A DNA stretch of 64,000 nucleotides from Sinomicrobium pectinilyticum (GTDB lineage: Bacteria; Bacteroidota; Bacteroidia; Flavobacteriales; Flavobacteriaceae). The position numbers were made by a program, and so were the translations under genes. This document shows positions 52,614 through 61,776 of the stretch, one piece after another. Under the pieces are notes generated by a model. That model made no database searches and was not told the DNA's origin. It was given only the letters and a program-made list of their open reading frames with translations. The stretch is taken from the NCBI RefSeq assembly GCF_003725735.1, contig NZ_RJTM01000064.1:1-64000 (forward strand), read 5' to 3'. The first letter of the stretch is position 1, and each line of letters starts with the position of its first letter.

Positions 52614-53378
52614 TCAGTCCAGCGGAGTGCCGATTTCGTCAATTTCATCCTGACTGTCCAACGGAATGATATGGGTATAAATAGTATAATACATAGAGTA
52701 CATAAACGGAAGGGTAAACAGAATACCTATACAAAGGGCAATCAGCCCTATTATGATGGCCAGACCGGTAACAATGAGTAGTCCCAGGAGAACAAGAGGT
52801 TGTTTTGAGACGAGCTGAATACTTTTTTGAATAGCATCTACAGCTTTCAGATCGGCAAAAATGATTAACGGAATGGTCAGGAATGTAAAAAAGGAAATCG
52901 CATATGACACTATAGCCCCGATAAAAGGGAATAATGATACCAGAGCTCCGGCCAGCCCGAGTATGAATGCGGCCAGGAACAATTCTTTAAAATATTTCCC
53001 TTTATAATAGTCAAAAGCGGTGGATATGGAAAAATCCTTTCCGGTCTCTGCCAGATGTGCCATCTGTATAAGGCCGGCACTTACAGGTGATAGAACGGCA
53101 CTGATACCGGCAATGGCTATTACATAGAACAGGATAGTCAGAAAAGAAGAATTCAGGTTAATCTGGAATAAGGTCTCCGAGAAGTTACCGATTCCGAACA
53201 AACCGGAACTTAAAGCTGTGATGAGAACTGCTAAAATAGCAACTACAATAAGCAGGACAACCCCCGCCTGCAGGGCAATTTTCTTGTAGTTCCCGAAAGC
53301 TTTTTCAAAGACGGGACTAAAATCCATGCTGTACCCTTTTTGAAGTACATCGTTTAATCGTTCTTGGGCAGTATTCAT
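52614..53378 (-). CDS. Multi-pass membrane protein of unknown function
   Basis: A 254-aa protein with about six hydrophobic segments: 35-58, 78-110, 145-170, 175-190, 210-235 and 237-250. The N-terminus (MNTAQERLNDVLQKGYSMDF) is charged and cytoplasmic. Flavobacterial relatives are often labelled beta-carotene monooxygenase without evidence; the pattern is closer to DUF4013/DUF975-type membrane proteins. I assign no function. It is convergent with lpd. Confidence 0.7.
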   Translation of the reverse strand: MNTAQERLNDVLQKGYSMDFSPVFEKAFGNYKKIALQAGVVLLIVVAILAVLITALSSGLFGIGNFSETLFQINLNSSFLTILFYVIAIAGISAVLSPVSAGLIQMAHLAETGKDFSISTAFDYYKGKYFKELFLAAFILGLAGALVSLFPFIGAIVSYAISFFTFLTIPLIIFADLKAVDAIQKSIQLVSKQPLVLLGLLIVTGLAIIIGLIALCIGILFTLPFMYSMYYTIYTHIIPLDSQDEIDEIGTPLD

Positions 53379-53507
53379 TTCAAATAGTATTGGTTTTGAT
53401 CAGGATTATTTTAAACCAAGATAAGATTTTTAACCCGTTATCCGTTTATTTTTGAGGGAAGATATCGAAAAACACAAAAACTTAGTTAATAAACCTGCGA
53501 AAGGAAT

Positions 53508-54644
53508 CTAATTTTTAATGATGCTGAGTGCAGAGAGGATCTTTCCTTTCAATCTTACCAGAAAAGTTGTGGCTTCCCCGTAGTTTTGGTTAAATGCCAT
53601 AACAAACTCCTTCCTCAGAACAGCTGTTTTTTCTTCTATGGCAGGTTTTATCTTATTGTACAGGAAAGACAGCCAGGTAACAGTTATCATAAACAGTATG
53701 GCCCCAGGTATGGCTATATAGGGAGGCAGGGAGTGATGGAACGGCTGGTACAGGCCCAGGCCGAAAAAGCTGGCATATAATATGGTGTAGTGTATTACAT
53801 ATATCGAAAGCGTATTTTGCCCTATGCTGATAATGGTCCCGGAAGTAAGTACGTCCCGGAGAAGCATAAAAACAGCAAAAAATACAAGGACATTCCCCAA
53901 CCTGGAAAAAAGTTCGAAATTCAATGAAGAAAAAGGGAACAGGGCAATGAGGATGCCCCCTACGGCAAGAGATAACGTTATGGCTACGGGATATAAGTTC
54001 TTTTTCTCCTTGTAAATACTGAACAGGGTAGCCATAAAAGCCCCGAAAGAGGCATAACCGAACCATGGGAAAATGGTAAATACCGAGCCATTCGTTTTCG
54101 TTATAAAATTGGCGAGGAACTTCGGTAAAAAGCCGAAATCCCACGCTGAATACCAGGGGTAAGTACAGAAAAGTAATAAAGTGCTTCCGCCGAGTAAAAG
54201 GGGCATGACATACTTTTTGCGGTCATAGGACAACAGGTAGATACCTACCAGCAGCAAAATGGAGAGTCCTATACAGTGCAGTACATCTATTTTATAAAAG
54301 TTATCATATATCTCTCCCTTTAAAAGAAAACCGGGAAAATCCAGTCGAAGGATATACCCCAGCCCTATAAGCATCAATCCTCTTTTTATTCCCTTTTTTA
54401 CCCGCGGATTGGCACGGCCGGCATCTTTATTGCGTATGAGGAGATACATAAAAATAAATCCGGCCACAGTGAAGAATACAGGAGCCGTAATCCCCCGGTT
54501 GTACTTCCACAGGGCAAAGGCCGCATTAGTAGTGTCCCGGAATTGAGGAGCGAGCAAACCGTCTATAAAATGGCCTTGTAACATCATTAAAATGGCCCAG
54601 GCACGCATGGCATCGATAAAATATAGACGGGAGCTGTTCTTCAT
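53508..54644 (-). CDS. Membrane acyltransferase-like protein (DUF1624/HGSNAT-like)
   Basis: A 378-aa protein with about 10 membrane helices. It starts RLYFIDAMRAWAILMMLQGHFIDGL, the acyltransferase-type motif with conserved Arg and His (RAWA...GHF), and continues APVFFTVAGFIFMYLL. It belongs to the same superfamily as the COG4299 protein at 39.1 kb but is distant from it. Family members transfer acetyl groups to glycans; the acceptor is unknown. It stands alone. Confidence 0.78.
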   Translation of the reverse strand: MKNSSRLYFIDAMRAWAILMMLQGHFIDGLLAPQFRDTTNAAFALWKYNRGITAPVFFTVAGFIFMYLLIRNKDAGRANPRVKKGIKRGLMLIGLGYILRLDFPGFLLKGEIYDNFYKIDVLHCIGLSILLLVGIYLLSYDRKKYVMPLLLGGSTLLLFCTYPWYSAWDFGFLPKFLANFITKTNGSVFTIFPWFGYASFGAFMATLFSIYKEKKNLYPVAITLSLAVGGILIALFPFSSLNFELFSRLGNVLVFFAVFMLLRDVLTSGTIISIGQNTLSIYVIHYTILYASFFGLGLYQPFHHSLPPYIAIPGAILFMITVTWLSFLYNKIKPAIEEKTAVLRKEFVMAFNQNYGEATTFLVRLKGKILSALSIIKN

Positions 54645-55093
54645 ATAAACATTTTTAATAAGTATATACTGTTAAAACCATGACTTTGGATCATTTTGCC
54701 GGCAAAAATATATAAAACGGATGTTTTCTTTATACCGGATATAAAAAAACGGGACAATAGCGTGTTAGTGTAAGGAAACTTGCTATTGCCGCGATGGAAA
54801 CGAACAAAACATGAGAAGTCTTTGTAGCCGGGTAAATTATCTTTTATGGGGCCTAATGCACATTAAACGCTACACTTTTGTGGTGTAGTCGGCCCCGGGA
54901 AATCGGTATCCCCGATCCCTATATAAATGTGTGGAGCGGGGTATTAAGTTTTCCCGTGTATGCTTCGCGTCCCAATATTCCATCGGGACGCCCTGAAATT
55001 GACTGCCAGCTGTATCTTTTATAATAAAAATAGTATTTTGCAGTATATTAGGTTAAAATTTTCTTTTCCGAAAAATCTTAAAACAATATATCT
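54645..55093. other. Intergenic region with nested stem-loops
   Basis: This 449-bp gap between diverging genes contains nested stems: GGGGCC (54848-54853) with GGCCCC (54891-54896), and inside it CTACAC (54870-54875) with GTGTAG (54883-54888). Further short inverted repeats follow to about 54945, including ATCGG and CCGAT. This may be a structured RNA or a decayed element. Nearest the FMN reductase gene it is AT-rich and likely to contain the promoter. Confidence 0.45.
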
Positions 55094-55630
55094 ATGGCAT
55101 CTATCCTGGCTTTTGCAGGAAGCAATTCTTCCACATCCATCAATTATGAACTAGTGAAATACACGGTTTCCAAAATAAAGAATATTCCTGTCCGGCAGTT
55201 GAATATGGCCCATTATCCTTTTCCGATGTACAGTGAAGACCTGGAGCGCGAAAAGGGTTTTTCCAATTCTCTGGTAGAACTGAGCAAGGATATAAAAAAA
55301 TCGGCCGGGCTCATTATTTCCGTCAATGAACATAACGGCAACCCGTCCGCCTATTTCAAGAATCTCATCGACTGGCTTTCCAGGCTCGACCGCCAGTTTA
55401 TGGACGGTAAAAAAGTACTTTTAATGAGTACGTCACCGGGAAGGGCAGGAGGAGAGCATTCCCTGACAAAGATACAGGACACGATACCGCGGTTCGGGGC
55501 GGAAATAGTGGCTACGTTCTCGCTGCCTTCTTTCGGCAGGAACTTTTCCACGGAAGATAAAAAGATAACGGACAACGGGCTGAGGGAGGAACACCAGGAG
55601 GCCCTGGACAGGTTTTTAAAAGAGGTGTAG
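55094..55630 (+). CDS. NADPH-dependent FMN reductase family protein
   Basis: A 178-aa flavodoxin-fold protein. Typical features are the FMN phosphate-binding loop AFAGSNSSTSINYELV, the mid-region PMYSEDLERE, and INEHNGNPSAYFKNLIDWLSR, which contacts the flavin ring. Family members reduce FMN, quinones, azo dyes or chromate with NAD(P)H. The physiological substrate is unknown. It is convergent with the arylamine N-acetyltransferase gene, 19 bp apart. Confidence 0.9.
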   Translation: MASILAFAGSNSSTSINYELVKYTVSKIKNIPVRQLNMAHYPFPMYSEDLEREKGFSNSLVELSKDIKKSAGLIISVNEHNGNPSAYFKNLIDWLSRLDRQFMDGKKVLLMSTSPGRAGGEHSLTKIQDTIPRFGAEIVATFSLPSFGRNFSTEDKKITDNGLREEHQEALDRFLKEV

Positions 55631-55649
55631 GTGCCTTTTAGGAGGAGTG

Positions 55650-56396
55650 CTATGCGACCACAATACCAAACAGTTCGTCCAGCTTTTGGTCGAATCCGGA
55701 TTCGTCGGTAATGGGTATCTCGTTGATATCCCCATTTTTCTTGATCGTCAGTTTGTTATCGGTAAGGGTTATCCTTCCGTTTTCCGTAGGTACGGATATC
55801 AGTTTGTTGCGGGTAAAAGGCGATTCGCTGCTGGTTTGATGGTAACGGCACATTCCGGAGAATTCACTGTATTCCCGGGGGATATTCTCAAAGATGTATT
55901 TGGGTACTTCATGCCCGGCATTGTCTTTTATATTGACAATAAATTCACCTTTGTTTCCCGGCCTGATAACAAAAGCACCTCTGGCGTCCTGCTGTACAAC
56001 ACCGTATTCTGTTCTTAACGGGGCAAAAGCAAATTCCCCGAAGCCCACATCCGCCAGGTATTCCGTCCCATCCACAAGTACAATCACAGCGAGGTGGTCG
56101 TATTCCGGGCCGAACTGCCCTTTTTTGCCATCATAGACCCGTGCGGATATCCTCTTGGCCGTAAAGCCGGAAGCACGGAGTAATTGCAGGAACAGTTCAT
56201 TGAGTTCGTAGCAGAACCCGCCTCTCTTGCGATGGATGATTTTTTGAAAAATATTTTCTGTGTCCAGCCGGATCGGAATTCCGTAATGGATATCCAGGTT
56301 TTCAAAAGGTATGTGCAGCAGGTGCCGTAATGCAGGGAAACCGGGTTTTGAAACCGTAGCACAACCGATCCGGTTTAAATAAGCCTGTATATTCAT
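55650..56396 (-). CDS. Arylamine N-acetyltransferase
   Basis: A 248-aa enzyme that transfers acetyl groups from acetyl-CoA to arylamines, hydrazines and arylhydroxylamines. The catalytic triad is visible: Cys62 (RGGFCYELN), His101 (DHLAVI) and Asp116 (ADVGFG). Length is a little below the usual 260-290. In soil and marine bacteria it may take part in detoxification or in amide-forming steps of natural product synthesis. It is convergent with the FMN reductase gene. Confidence 0.9.
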   Translation of the reverse strand: MNIQAYLNRIGCATVSKPGFPALRHLLHIPFENLDIHYGIPIRLDTENIFQKIIHRKRGGFCYELNELFLQLLRASGFTAKRISARVYDGKKGQFGPEYDHLAVIVLVDGTEYLADVGFGEFAFAPLRTEYGVVQQDARGAFVIRPGNKGEFIVNIKDNAGHEVPKYIFENIPREYSEFSGMCRYHQTSSESPFTRNKLISVPTENGRITLTDNKLTIKKNGDINEIPITDESGFDQKLDELFGIVVA

Positions 56397-56494
56397 CTTT
56401 TATTTGGAAAACTGCGCTTTTTAAAACAATTTTACGATCTTCATGCCGGTTATAACCCGGAAGAAGTTTTATAAAAATACATAAACCCGACCAT

Positions 56495-56905
56495 ATGAAA
56501 AGAAGAAACTTTGTTAAAACGGCAACTGCTGCCGTAGCTGTGAGTACCGTAGCCCCGGCACTCGCAACTTCAGTAACAGGGGAAAAGGCCTCCGATAAAG
56601 TAGTGAACCATTATGTATTGTTCTGGTTAAAGAAGGACCTTACGGAACAACAGGTGGAAGAGTTTACAGGCTTTTTTAAGATGCTGCGTACCGTACCGGG
56701 CATACGCAAGTTCTATTACGGTAAACCTGCCGGCAGCAAACCCCGTGACGTAGTGGATAACAGTTTTACGTATAACCTCATGATACAGTTCGACACCCTG
56801 GAAGAACTGGAAGTTTACGGCGTACATCCCATACATATGGATGCCATAGAAAAATACAGCCACTTCTGGGAAAAGGTGACAGTACACGATTCGGTGCTAG
56901 GGTAA
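56495..56905 (+). CDS. Exported Dabb-domain protein with Tat-like signal
   Basis: A 136-aa protein. The N-terminus MKRRNFVKTATAAVAVSTVA is a twin-arginine-type signal (RRNFVK) with an Ala-rich run ending near ALATS, so export is likely. Residues about 37-135 are a Dabb (stress-responsive A/B barrel) domain: VNHYVLFWLKKDLTEQQVEEF, a pattern of beta strands and a helix, then HPIHMDAIEKYSHFW. Cytosolic Dabb proteins are small dimeric barrels, some being olivetolic-acid cyclase-like enzymes; the role of exported ones is unknown. It precedes the aldo/keto reductase by 143 bp. Confidence 0.85.
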   Translation: MKRRNFVKTATAAVAVSTVAPALATSVTGEKASDKVVNHYVLFWLKKDLTEQQVEEFTGFFKMLRTVPGIRKFYYGKPAGSKPRDVVDNSFTYNLMIQFDTLEELEVYGVHPIHMDAIEKYSHFWEKVTVHDSVLG

Positions 56906-57048
56906 TTGTCTTTTTACCTGCCGTTGTGGTCTATTGCACCCTTATTATTGGTTTTTAAGCAACAGCAGAACAGCTAACTGTAGTACGGTGGGTTCTGCCG
57001 GGCTGTTTTACGCTGTAATAATCGACTATTAAATCTTAATTGTATACT

Positions 57049-58068
57049 ATGCATATAAACGATACCTACCCTTTACCTACTTATACTGCAGGTGAAAACC
57101 GTTATGACCTCATGCAATATCGCCGATGCGGGCAAAGCGGTATTCAACTGCCGTTACTTTCTTTAGGGTTATGGCACAATTTCGGGGATACCAACGATTT
57201 TACCCAGGCAAGGACCATTTTAAGAACAGCCTTTGACCTGGGGATTTGCCATTTTGACCTGGCGAACAACTATGGTCCGCCCTATGGTTCTGCCGAGGAA
57301 AACTTCGGGCGTATTTTTAAAAAGGATTTTGCTCCCTACAGGGACGAGCTTTTAATTTCCAGCAAGGCAGGTTGGGATATGTGGCCGGGACCATACGGTA
57401 ATTTCGGTTCCAGGAAGTACCTGATAGCCAGCTGTGACCAGAGCTTAAAACGAATGGGGCTGGATTATGTAGATATTTTCTATCACCACCGTCCCGATCC
57501 GGAAACACCGCTGGAAGAAACGATGGGGGCCCTGGACCAATTGGTACGCCAGGGGAAAGCACTGTATGTGGGCGTTTCCCAGTACAATGCGGAAGATACG
57601 GCCAGGGCTGCCGGGATACTGAAGGAGCTGGGAACCCCTTTCCTGATCCATCAGCCAAGATACAGTATGCTGGACCGATGGGTGGAAGAAGACGGGTTGC
57701 TGGATACCCTGCAGGAAACAGGTATAGGCTCTATTGTCTTTTCTCCTTTGGCACAAGGGGTATTGACCGACAAATATTTAAAGGGAGTCCCGGGAGATTC
57801 GCGTGCAGGAAAGGACGGCAGGTATTTGCAGGCCAGCCACATTACCCGGGAAGTTGTGGCAAAAGTTACCGCGCTCAACGCTATTGCCCTGAAACGTAAC
57901 CAGTCCCTGGCACAGATGGCCATCGCCTGGTTATTAAAAGATAAACGTGTAACCAGTGTGTTGATCGGGGTGAGCAAGGCGGAGCAATTGAGAGATAATG
58001 TTGCGGCATTGGACAACCTGAATTTTACAACTGCCGAACTGGAAGAGATCGAAGCGATTTTAAAATAA
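57049..58068 (+). CDS. Aldo/keto reductase, YghZ (L-glyceraldehyde 3-phosphate reductase)-like
   Basis: A 339-aa (alpha/beta)8 NADPH oxidoreductase. The catalytic tetrad fits Asp and Tyr in FDLANNYGPPYGSAE, Lys in ISSKAGWDMWPGPYGNFGSRKY and His in IFYHHRPD. The WPGPYG-GSRKYL stretch is the mark of the YghZ/Gpr group, which detoxifies L-glyceraldehyde 3-phosphate and methylglyoxal. The start is the ATG at 57049; a TTG nine bases upstream is less likely. Confidence 0.92.
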   Translation: MHINDTYPLPTYTAGENRYDLMQYRRCGQSGIQLPLLSLGLWHNFGDTNDFTQARTILRTAFDLGICHFDLANNYGPPYGSAEENFGRIFKKDFAPYRDELLISSKAGWDMWPGPYGNFGSRKYLIASCDQSLKRMGLDYVDIFYHHRPDPETPLEETMGALDQLVRQGKALYVGVSQYNAEDTARAAGILKELGTPFLIHQPRYSMLDRWVEEDGLLDTLQETGIGSIVFSPLAQGVLTDKYLKGVPGDSRAGKDGRYLQASHITREVVAKVTALNAIALKRNQSLAQMAIAWLLKDKRVTSVLIGVSKAEQLRDNVAALDNLNFTTAELEEIEAILK

Positions 58069-58096
58069 ATTTTTCGGACATATCCGTTTCTACGGT

Positions 58097-58146
58097 ATTA
58101 CTGCAGGCACAGGTTTTCTTATAAATACCTGTGCTTGCCTGTAATA
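58097..58146. terminator. Hairpin between convergent genes
   Basis: GCACAGGT (58106-58113-region) pairs with ACCTGTGC (58127-58134-region), and the stem continues outward with a few mismatches (TTACTGCAG with GCCTGTAA). It lies between the aldo/keto reductase and the AsmA-like gene. No long T-run follows, so it is a weak terminator or pause hairpin. Confidence 0.45.
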
Positions 58147-58168
58147 AGCAACTGTTTTTTCCGAAAGG

Positions 58169-59683
58169 CTAAAGGATAGTTTTGGCGAGCCCGGCTTCTA
58201 TGCACGACCAGAAATAATTCCAGAAGGACTTTGTTTTATCTCTTTCCACTTCTTCTATATGTTCGGCAACCTGTTCTCCTTTATCTCCTTTTTTGACAAA
58301 TATATTGGCCACCCAGCTTAGAAAGCCACTTTTTTCCTTCCCGTCTTTTTTGAGCACTTCCACCGTGAAATCTTCATGATCTATTTGAAAATCTCCGTTA
58401 GCCACATTATTATTTCCTTTATAATTGAAATAAACTTCATCAACAGTTCCTTCGGTCTTTATATTAAAAGCGGGAATAAAAAAGGAATTGATAGACTGTT
58501 GCGGAATATCGAAGCCTTTACCACTGATTCGAAAAACATCCTCATGGTCATTAATCCGGAACTCCCAGTGCACGGACAGGGGAGATTGTCCCATGAACCG
58601 GGATTCAATATCAATTTCCGTAACCGGAAAATCTTTGCGGTCCTGGTCTATGTTGGTAATGTTTCTTATGGTGGCATTTAATTTGCTGAAATAGACTTCT
58701 CCCGGATCGCGGTCTTTTTTTATAAGTTCCTGGTAGTTGATATTGGCGTTTTTAAGCAATACGCTGTCGATATCCAGATCGATGTTTAAATCGCGAAGCA
58801 TTTTGCTGTAAAGCGGTTTTTCTCTATGGTCATCGGTAACGGTTTTGTCCCTGTAGATATCAAAATCAATACCGCGAAGCACTATTTCGGGAGCTTCAAA
58901 TAAAGGCTTGTCACGATTCAATTGCAGTTGGTATTGCGGAATGGACAGGGTGTCCAGTTTCAGATGCATCAGGTCTTTTTCATACGGAATAACCCGTACA
59001 TAGTTGTGCCGGGTATATTTGGGGAGTAACTCAATGGTATTTATGTCCACAGCGTTTTCCGTAACCTGTATATGCCCTGCCTTTACTTCCTGCAATTCGT
59101 TTAAATCATACCACAGATCCGAAATCTCCAGGGAAAATTCCTTATAGGTAGCCGGAACCTTTTTTTGCAGTGTTTCCCGGTTTACCGTTATATGGTGTAT
59201 ATCCAGGTTGTACTCGGCCACATGGAGGACCTGCGAAGTATCTTTCGTGTAGGTCATGCTTCCTTCTTCTATGATAAGCCGTTTTACTTTTATTTCCTTG
59301 CCGAAAGAAGTTTTTTCCTGTTCTTTTTTAATGGCTTTGGCTGTATCGGCATCTGATGCTTTGGTTATACTGATGTGAGGATGGTCCACCAGAAGTTGCC
59401 GGACGGAAATCTCGTCATAAACAAGGTAACGCCAGTAACTGAACCCTTTTAACCGGATCCGGCCGGCATCTGCCGCCTGGCGACCTTTTTGAAAACTTAC
59501 CTGGTTAAAGGTTACATTTCCCTGTAGCAGTGACAGGCTGAAGTTTTGGTATTTCAGATTTCCCTTGTCCACCTGTTCATTGAGAAACTGTTCCAGTTTG
59601 CGGTGGGCAACGGCATTTAAAATGAAATAAGCCCCGATGGCGAGGCCAAGTAAAACAAGTATGGTTATGTATATTTTTTTCAA
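58169..59683 (-). CDS. AsmA/DUF748-like membrane-anchored protein
   Basis: A 504-aa protein with one N-terminal transmembrane anchor (IYITILVLLGLAIGAYFILN) and a long periplasmic beta-rich part. The repeated pattern of alternating short strands (e.g. LDIHHITVNRETLQ, YNLDIHHI) resembles AsmA/DUF748 proteins, members of the group thought to move or insert lipids between the inner and outer membranes. It has no neighbour of obvious relation. The specific role is unknown. Confidence 0.65.
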   Translation of the reverse strand: MKKIYITILVLLGLAIGAYFILNAVAHRKLEQFLNEQVDKGNLKYQNFSLSLLQGNVTFNQVSFQKGRQAADAGRIRLKGFSYWRYLVYDEISVRQLLVDHPHISITKASDADTAKAIKKEQEKTSFGKEIKVKRLIIEEGSMTYTKDTSQVLHVAEYNLDIHHITVNRETLQKKVPATYKEFSLEISDLWYDLNELQEVKAGHIQVTENAVDINTIELLPKYTRHNYVRVIPYEKDLMHLKLDTLSIPQYQLQLNRDKPLFEAPEIVLRGIDFDIYRDKTVTDDHREKPLYSKMLRDLNIDLDIDSVLLKNANINYQELIKKDRDPGEVYFSKLNATIRNITNIDQDRKDFPVTEIDIESRFMGQSPLSVHWEFRINDHEDVFRISGKGFDIPQQSINSFFIPAFNIKTEGTVDEVYFNYKGNNNVANGDFQIDHEDFTVEVLKKDGKEKSGFLSWVANIFVKKGDKGEQVAEHIEEVERDKTKSFWNYFWSCIEAGLAKTIL

Positions 59684-59778
59684 GCAGGTTTATCTTATGT
59701 TGACATGGATTCAGCCTTTTTCATGAACTGATAATAATTAAAGAGCAATTACATAATTTATCATAATCTCTGCACCAT

Positions 59779-60675
59779 TTAGTGCAGCGTTATGGAATTG
59801 CTGTCCCTTTCAGGAGGTGTTGGAAAACCACTTTGCTGAAATTCCGGGAAAGCAAATTTTTCTATGATCGTGGAATCCTGTTTTAACCGGGCTGTCTTAT
59901 AGGTTTCCATGAGCTTATGAAACAGTATCCGCAGTGCTACGGGTTCTTTATCGAATCCGTAAACGCTGGTTTCATATGTGTTTTCATCGGTCTCAATCTT
60001 TATTCTGCAGGCCTGGTCGTCGGTCCACCTGGCGGCATATTCTTTTTTGAGATTATCGAGGTCTATATTGTGCACCCTTCGCAGAATCTGTTTTAATTCC
60101 GGTGACGGTATTTTTCCGGCGAACAGCCCTTCTTTTTCGGTATACCGCAGTCCGTTGAACAGGATATTCCCGGCACTGTCTATTTCCAGGTACATGGAAG
60201 GGCAAACCCCAAAGCACGGGCCGCTGTAAAAACCTATTCTTTTAATACCTGCATTATTCTTTGCAGGCATTTTTTTCAGGTGTATGGTGTCCGAACCCTC
60301 TCCGGAAGTTCCTAGAAGTTCCAGTGTGCTTTTCGTAACAGGGGTAAGAACAAGGTTGCTGTCATCCAGTTCCAGTATCCTGAAATGGTATTTTTCTTCT
60401 CCACCCGACACTTTATCTCCCCTTCGTTGTATCCTTTCGGAGATCACAAGGGTATCGGAGTTGGTGGTAAAGCCGGAATATGCACCTGAAGGGTAGAGAT
60501 AGGAGCAAAGCGTATCCTGAAAGGAAAAAATATAAAAAGGTTTGTTCGCATCATTTTTAACGAAATCCGTTACCCAGTCGCCCTGAATATTTTTTTTGTA
60601 GGCTGTTTTCTTTCCGTCATGCTGGCAACTCAGCACGGAGATGAAGAGTATAGCGAGGGCAAATAACTTTTTCAT
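59779..60675 (-). CDS. Lipoprotein with DUF6438-like domain
   Basis: A 298-aa lipoprotein. Signal peptide ends in the lipobox ISVLSC (Cys17). Residues about 20-145 form a lipocalin-like beta region (IQGDWVTDFVKN... FRILELDDSNLVLT). Residues about 150-265 match DUF6438, with SGPCFGVCPSMYLEIDSAGNILFNG at its start; the paired Cys are typical. The function of DUF6438 is unknown. It follows the M48 gene, separated by two terminator hairpins. Confidence 0.8.
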   Translation of the reverse strand: MKKLFALAILFISVLSCQHDGKKTAYKKNIQGDWVTDFVKNDANKPFYIFSFQDTLCSYLYPSGAYSGFTTNSDTLVISERIQRRGDKVSGGEEKYHFRILELDDSNLVLTPVTKSTLELLGTSGEGSDTIHLKKMPAKNNAGIKRIGFYSGPCFGVCPSMYLEIDSAGNILFNGLRYTEKEGLFAGKIPSPELKQILRRVHNIDLDNLKKEYAARWTDDQACRIKIETDENTYETSVYGFDKEPVALRILFHKLMETYKTARLKQDSTIIEKFAFPEFQQSGFPTPPERDSNSITLH

Positions 60676-60743
60676 AGTAGGTGATGGATATTTCTTTGCT
60701 TTTTAAATATAGTTTAAAAAATAGCAGGTTCCTTCATAAAATT

Positions 60744-60774
60744 ATAAAAAGTCCCCGCAATAGGGACTTTTTAT
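60744..60774. terminator. Bidirectional intrinsic terminator
   Basis: ATAAAAAGTCCC (60744-60755) pairs with GGGACTTTTTAT (60763-60774) around a 7-nt loop, with A- and T-runs on the outer ends. Confidence 0.75.
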
Positions 60775-60802
60775 GATATCTTTTAGAAGAAACCACTTTA
60801 CA

Positions 60803-60842
60803 AGAACAGCAAAGGCTCCCATATCGGAGCCTTTGCTGTTCT
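60803..60842. terminator. Perfect 17-bp hairpin directly after the M48 gene
   Basis: AGAACAGCAAAGGCTCC (60803-60819) is a perfect complement of 60826-60842 with a 6-nt loop. It begins right after the M48 stop codon, on the minus strand. T residues follow only on the plus strand, so for the minus-strand gene it may act as an mRNA-end stabiliser, with true termination at 60744-60774. Confidence 0.7.
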
Positions 60843-60843
60843 T

Positions 60844-61638
60844 TTATTCCGGACGTTTAAAACCGTCTTTTTCCGCTTTTCTGGCCGTGTCCTTTATCCG
60901 TTTCTCCGTATCGGGGTGAGAAGAAAACAACTGTGCTCCTTTTTTCTTTTCATTTCCGTCGGCTTCTCCCGGAGGTGTCAGTAGCTTTTCGAATGCCATG
61001 GCCATATGCCAGGGATTTATTTCGTTATCTTTTAAAAATGTATAGCCGTAGTCATCCGCCTTGCTTTCCTGTTTTCGGGAAAAAGCGGAGTTGGCTACTG
61101 CTTCGCCAAGACTTCCCAGTTGAGAATCGGTCAGTGTAGCTGCCGCACCGCCCTGAGATGCTACCCCGTCTTTCAGCGCAGAAGTCAGCAGGGCCGTTTT
61201 AAAAGCATCTTTGGAATCGGTATTTTTAACATGGCCTATTTCATGTCCTATAACGCCCAGTATTTCCTCGTCCGTCATAATATCCATCAGGCCCGCACAA
61301 ACCCGTACACTGCCATCGGCACAGGCAAAAGCATTGATGTCCCTTACCAGGTATACCTTAAAGTTCAGGTCCAGTCCGTCGTAGTTGTTCAGTCCGGATG
61401 TAAGCTTTTGCAGGCGTTGCGCCAATGCATCGGTTTCCGGGGCTACGGGGTTGTTCTCGTCCATCCACTCGATGTACTCTTTGGTATAGGCAATAACTTC
61501 ATCATCGCTTAAAGTAGCGGCTTTAACCACCTTAGAGCCCGATTCGAGCGCTTTTTTGTTCAGCTTGATCTGCGCTCCGGCAGTGAGCGACATTATCATA
61601 AATAGGGCACTTGCAGTGCCGGGACGTAATAACTTCAT
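60844..61638 (-). CDS. M48 family metallopeptidase
   Basis: A 264-aa exported zinc peptidase. The signal peptide covers residues 1-22 (SALFMIMSLTAGAQ). The zinc site is HEIGH at 132-136, with Glu191 (QESKADDYG) as third ligand. The family includes BepA/YfgC-like proteases involved in outer-membrane protein quality control. The start is the ATG at 61638: a longer frame to 61683 would begin upstream of the TAATTTTG promoter element at 61676-61669. It is monocistronic, with a terminator close behind. Confidence 0.9.
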   Translation of the reverse strand: MKLLRPGTASALFMIMSLTAGAQIKLNKKALESGSKVVKAATLSDDEVIAYTKEYIEWMDENNPVAPETDALAQRLQKLTSGLNNYDGLDLNFKVYLVRDINAFACADGSVRVCAGLMDIMTDEEILGVIGHEIGHVKNTDSKDAFKTALLTSALKDGVASQGGAAATLTDSQLGSLGEAVANSAFSRKQESKADDYGYTFLKDNEINPWHMAMAFEKLLTPPGEADGNEKKKGAQLFSSHPDTEKRIKDTARKAEKDGFKRPE

Positions 61639-61668
61639 CGTTGTCTGTTTTTTTGAATTTGTACTGTA

Positions 61669-61676
61669 CAAAATTA
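61669..61676 (-). promoter_or_regulatory. -7 promoter element of the M48 gene
   Basis: TAATTTTG on the minus strand (61676-61669) matches TAnnTTTG exactly, 30 bp before the ATG at 61638. It decides the choice of start. Confidence 0.6.
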
Positions 61677-61776
61677 CGCACAATATAGGGATGTGAAAAA
61701 TCCCGGATTTCCGGGATTTTAAAAGGGTTCGATAACAGGTGCCGGTTAATGACCTTCTGATTAACGGATGGGTGTA

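Noticed and set aside
61639-61683. N-terminal extension of the M48 peptidase
   Set aside because: It would start upstream of a perfect -7 promoter element and ahead of the signal peptide.
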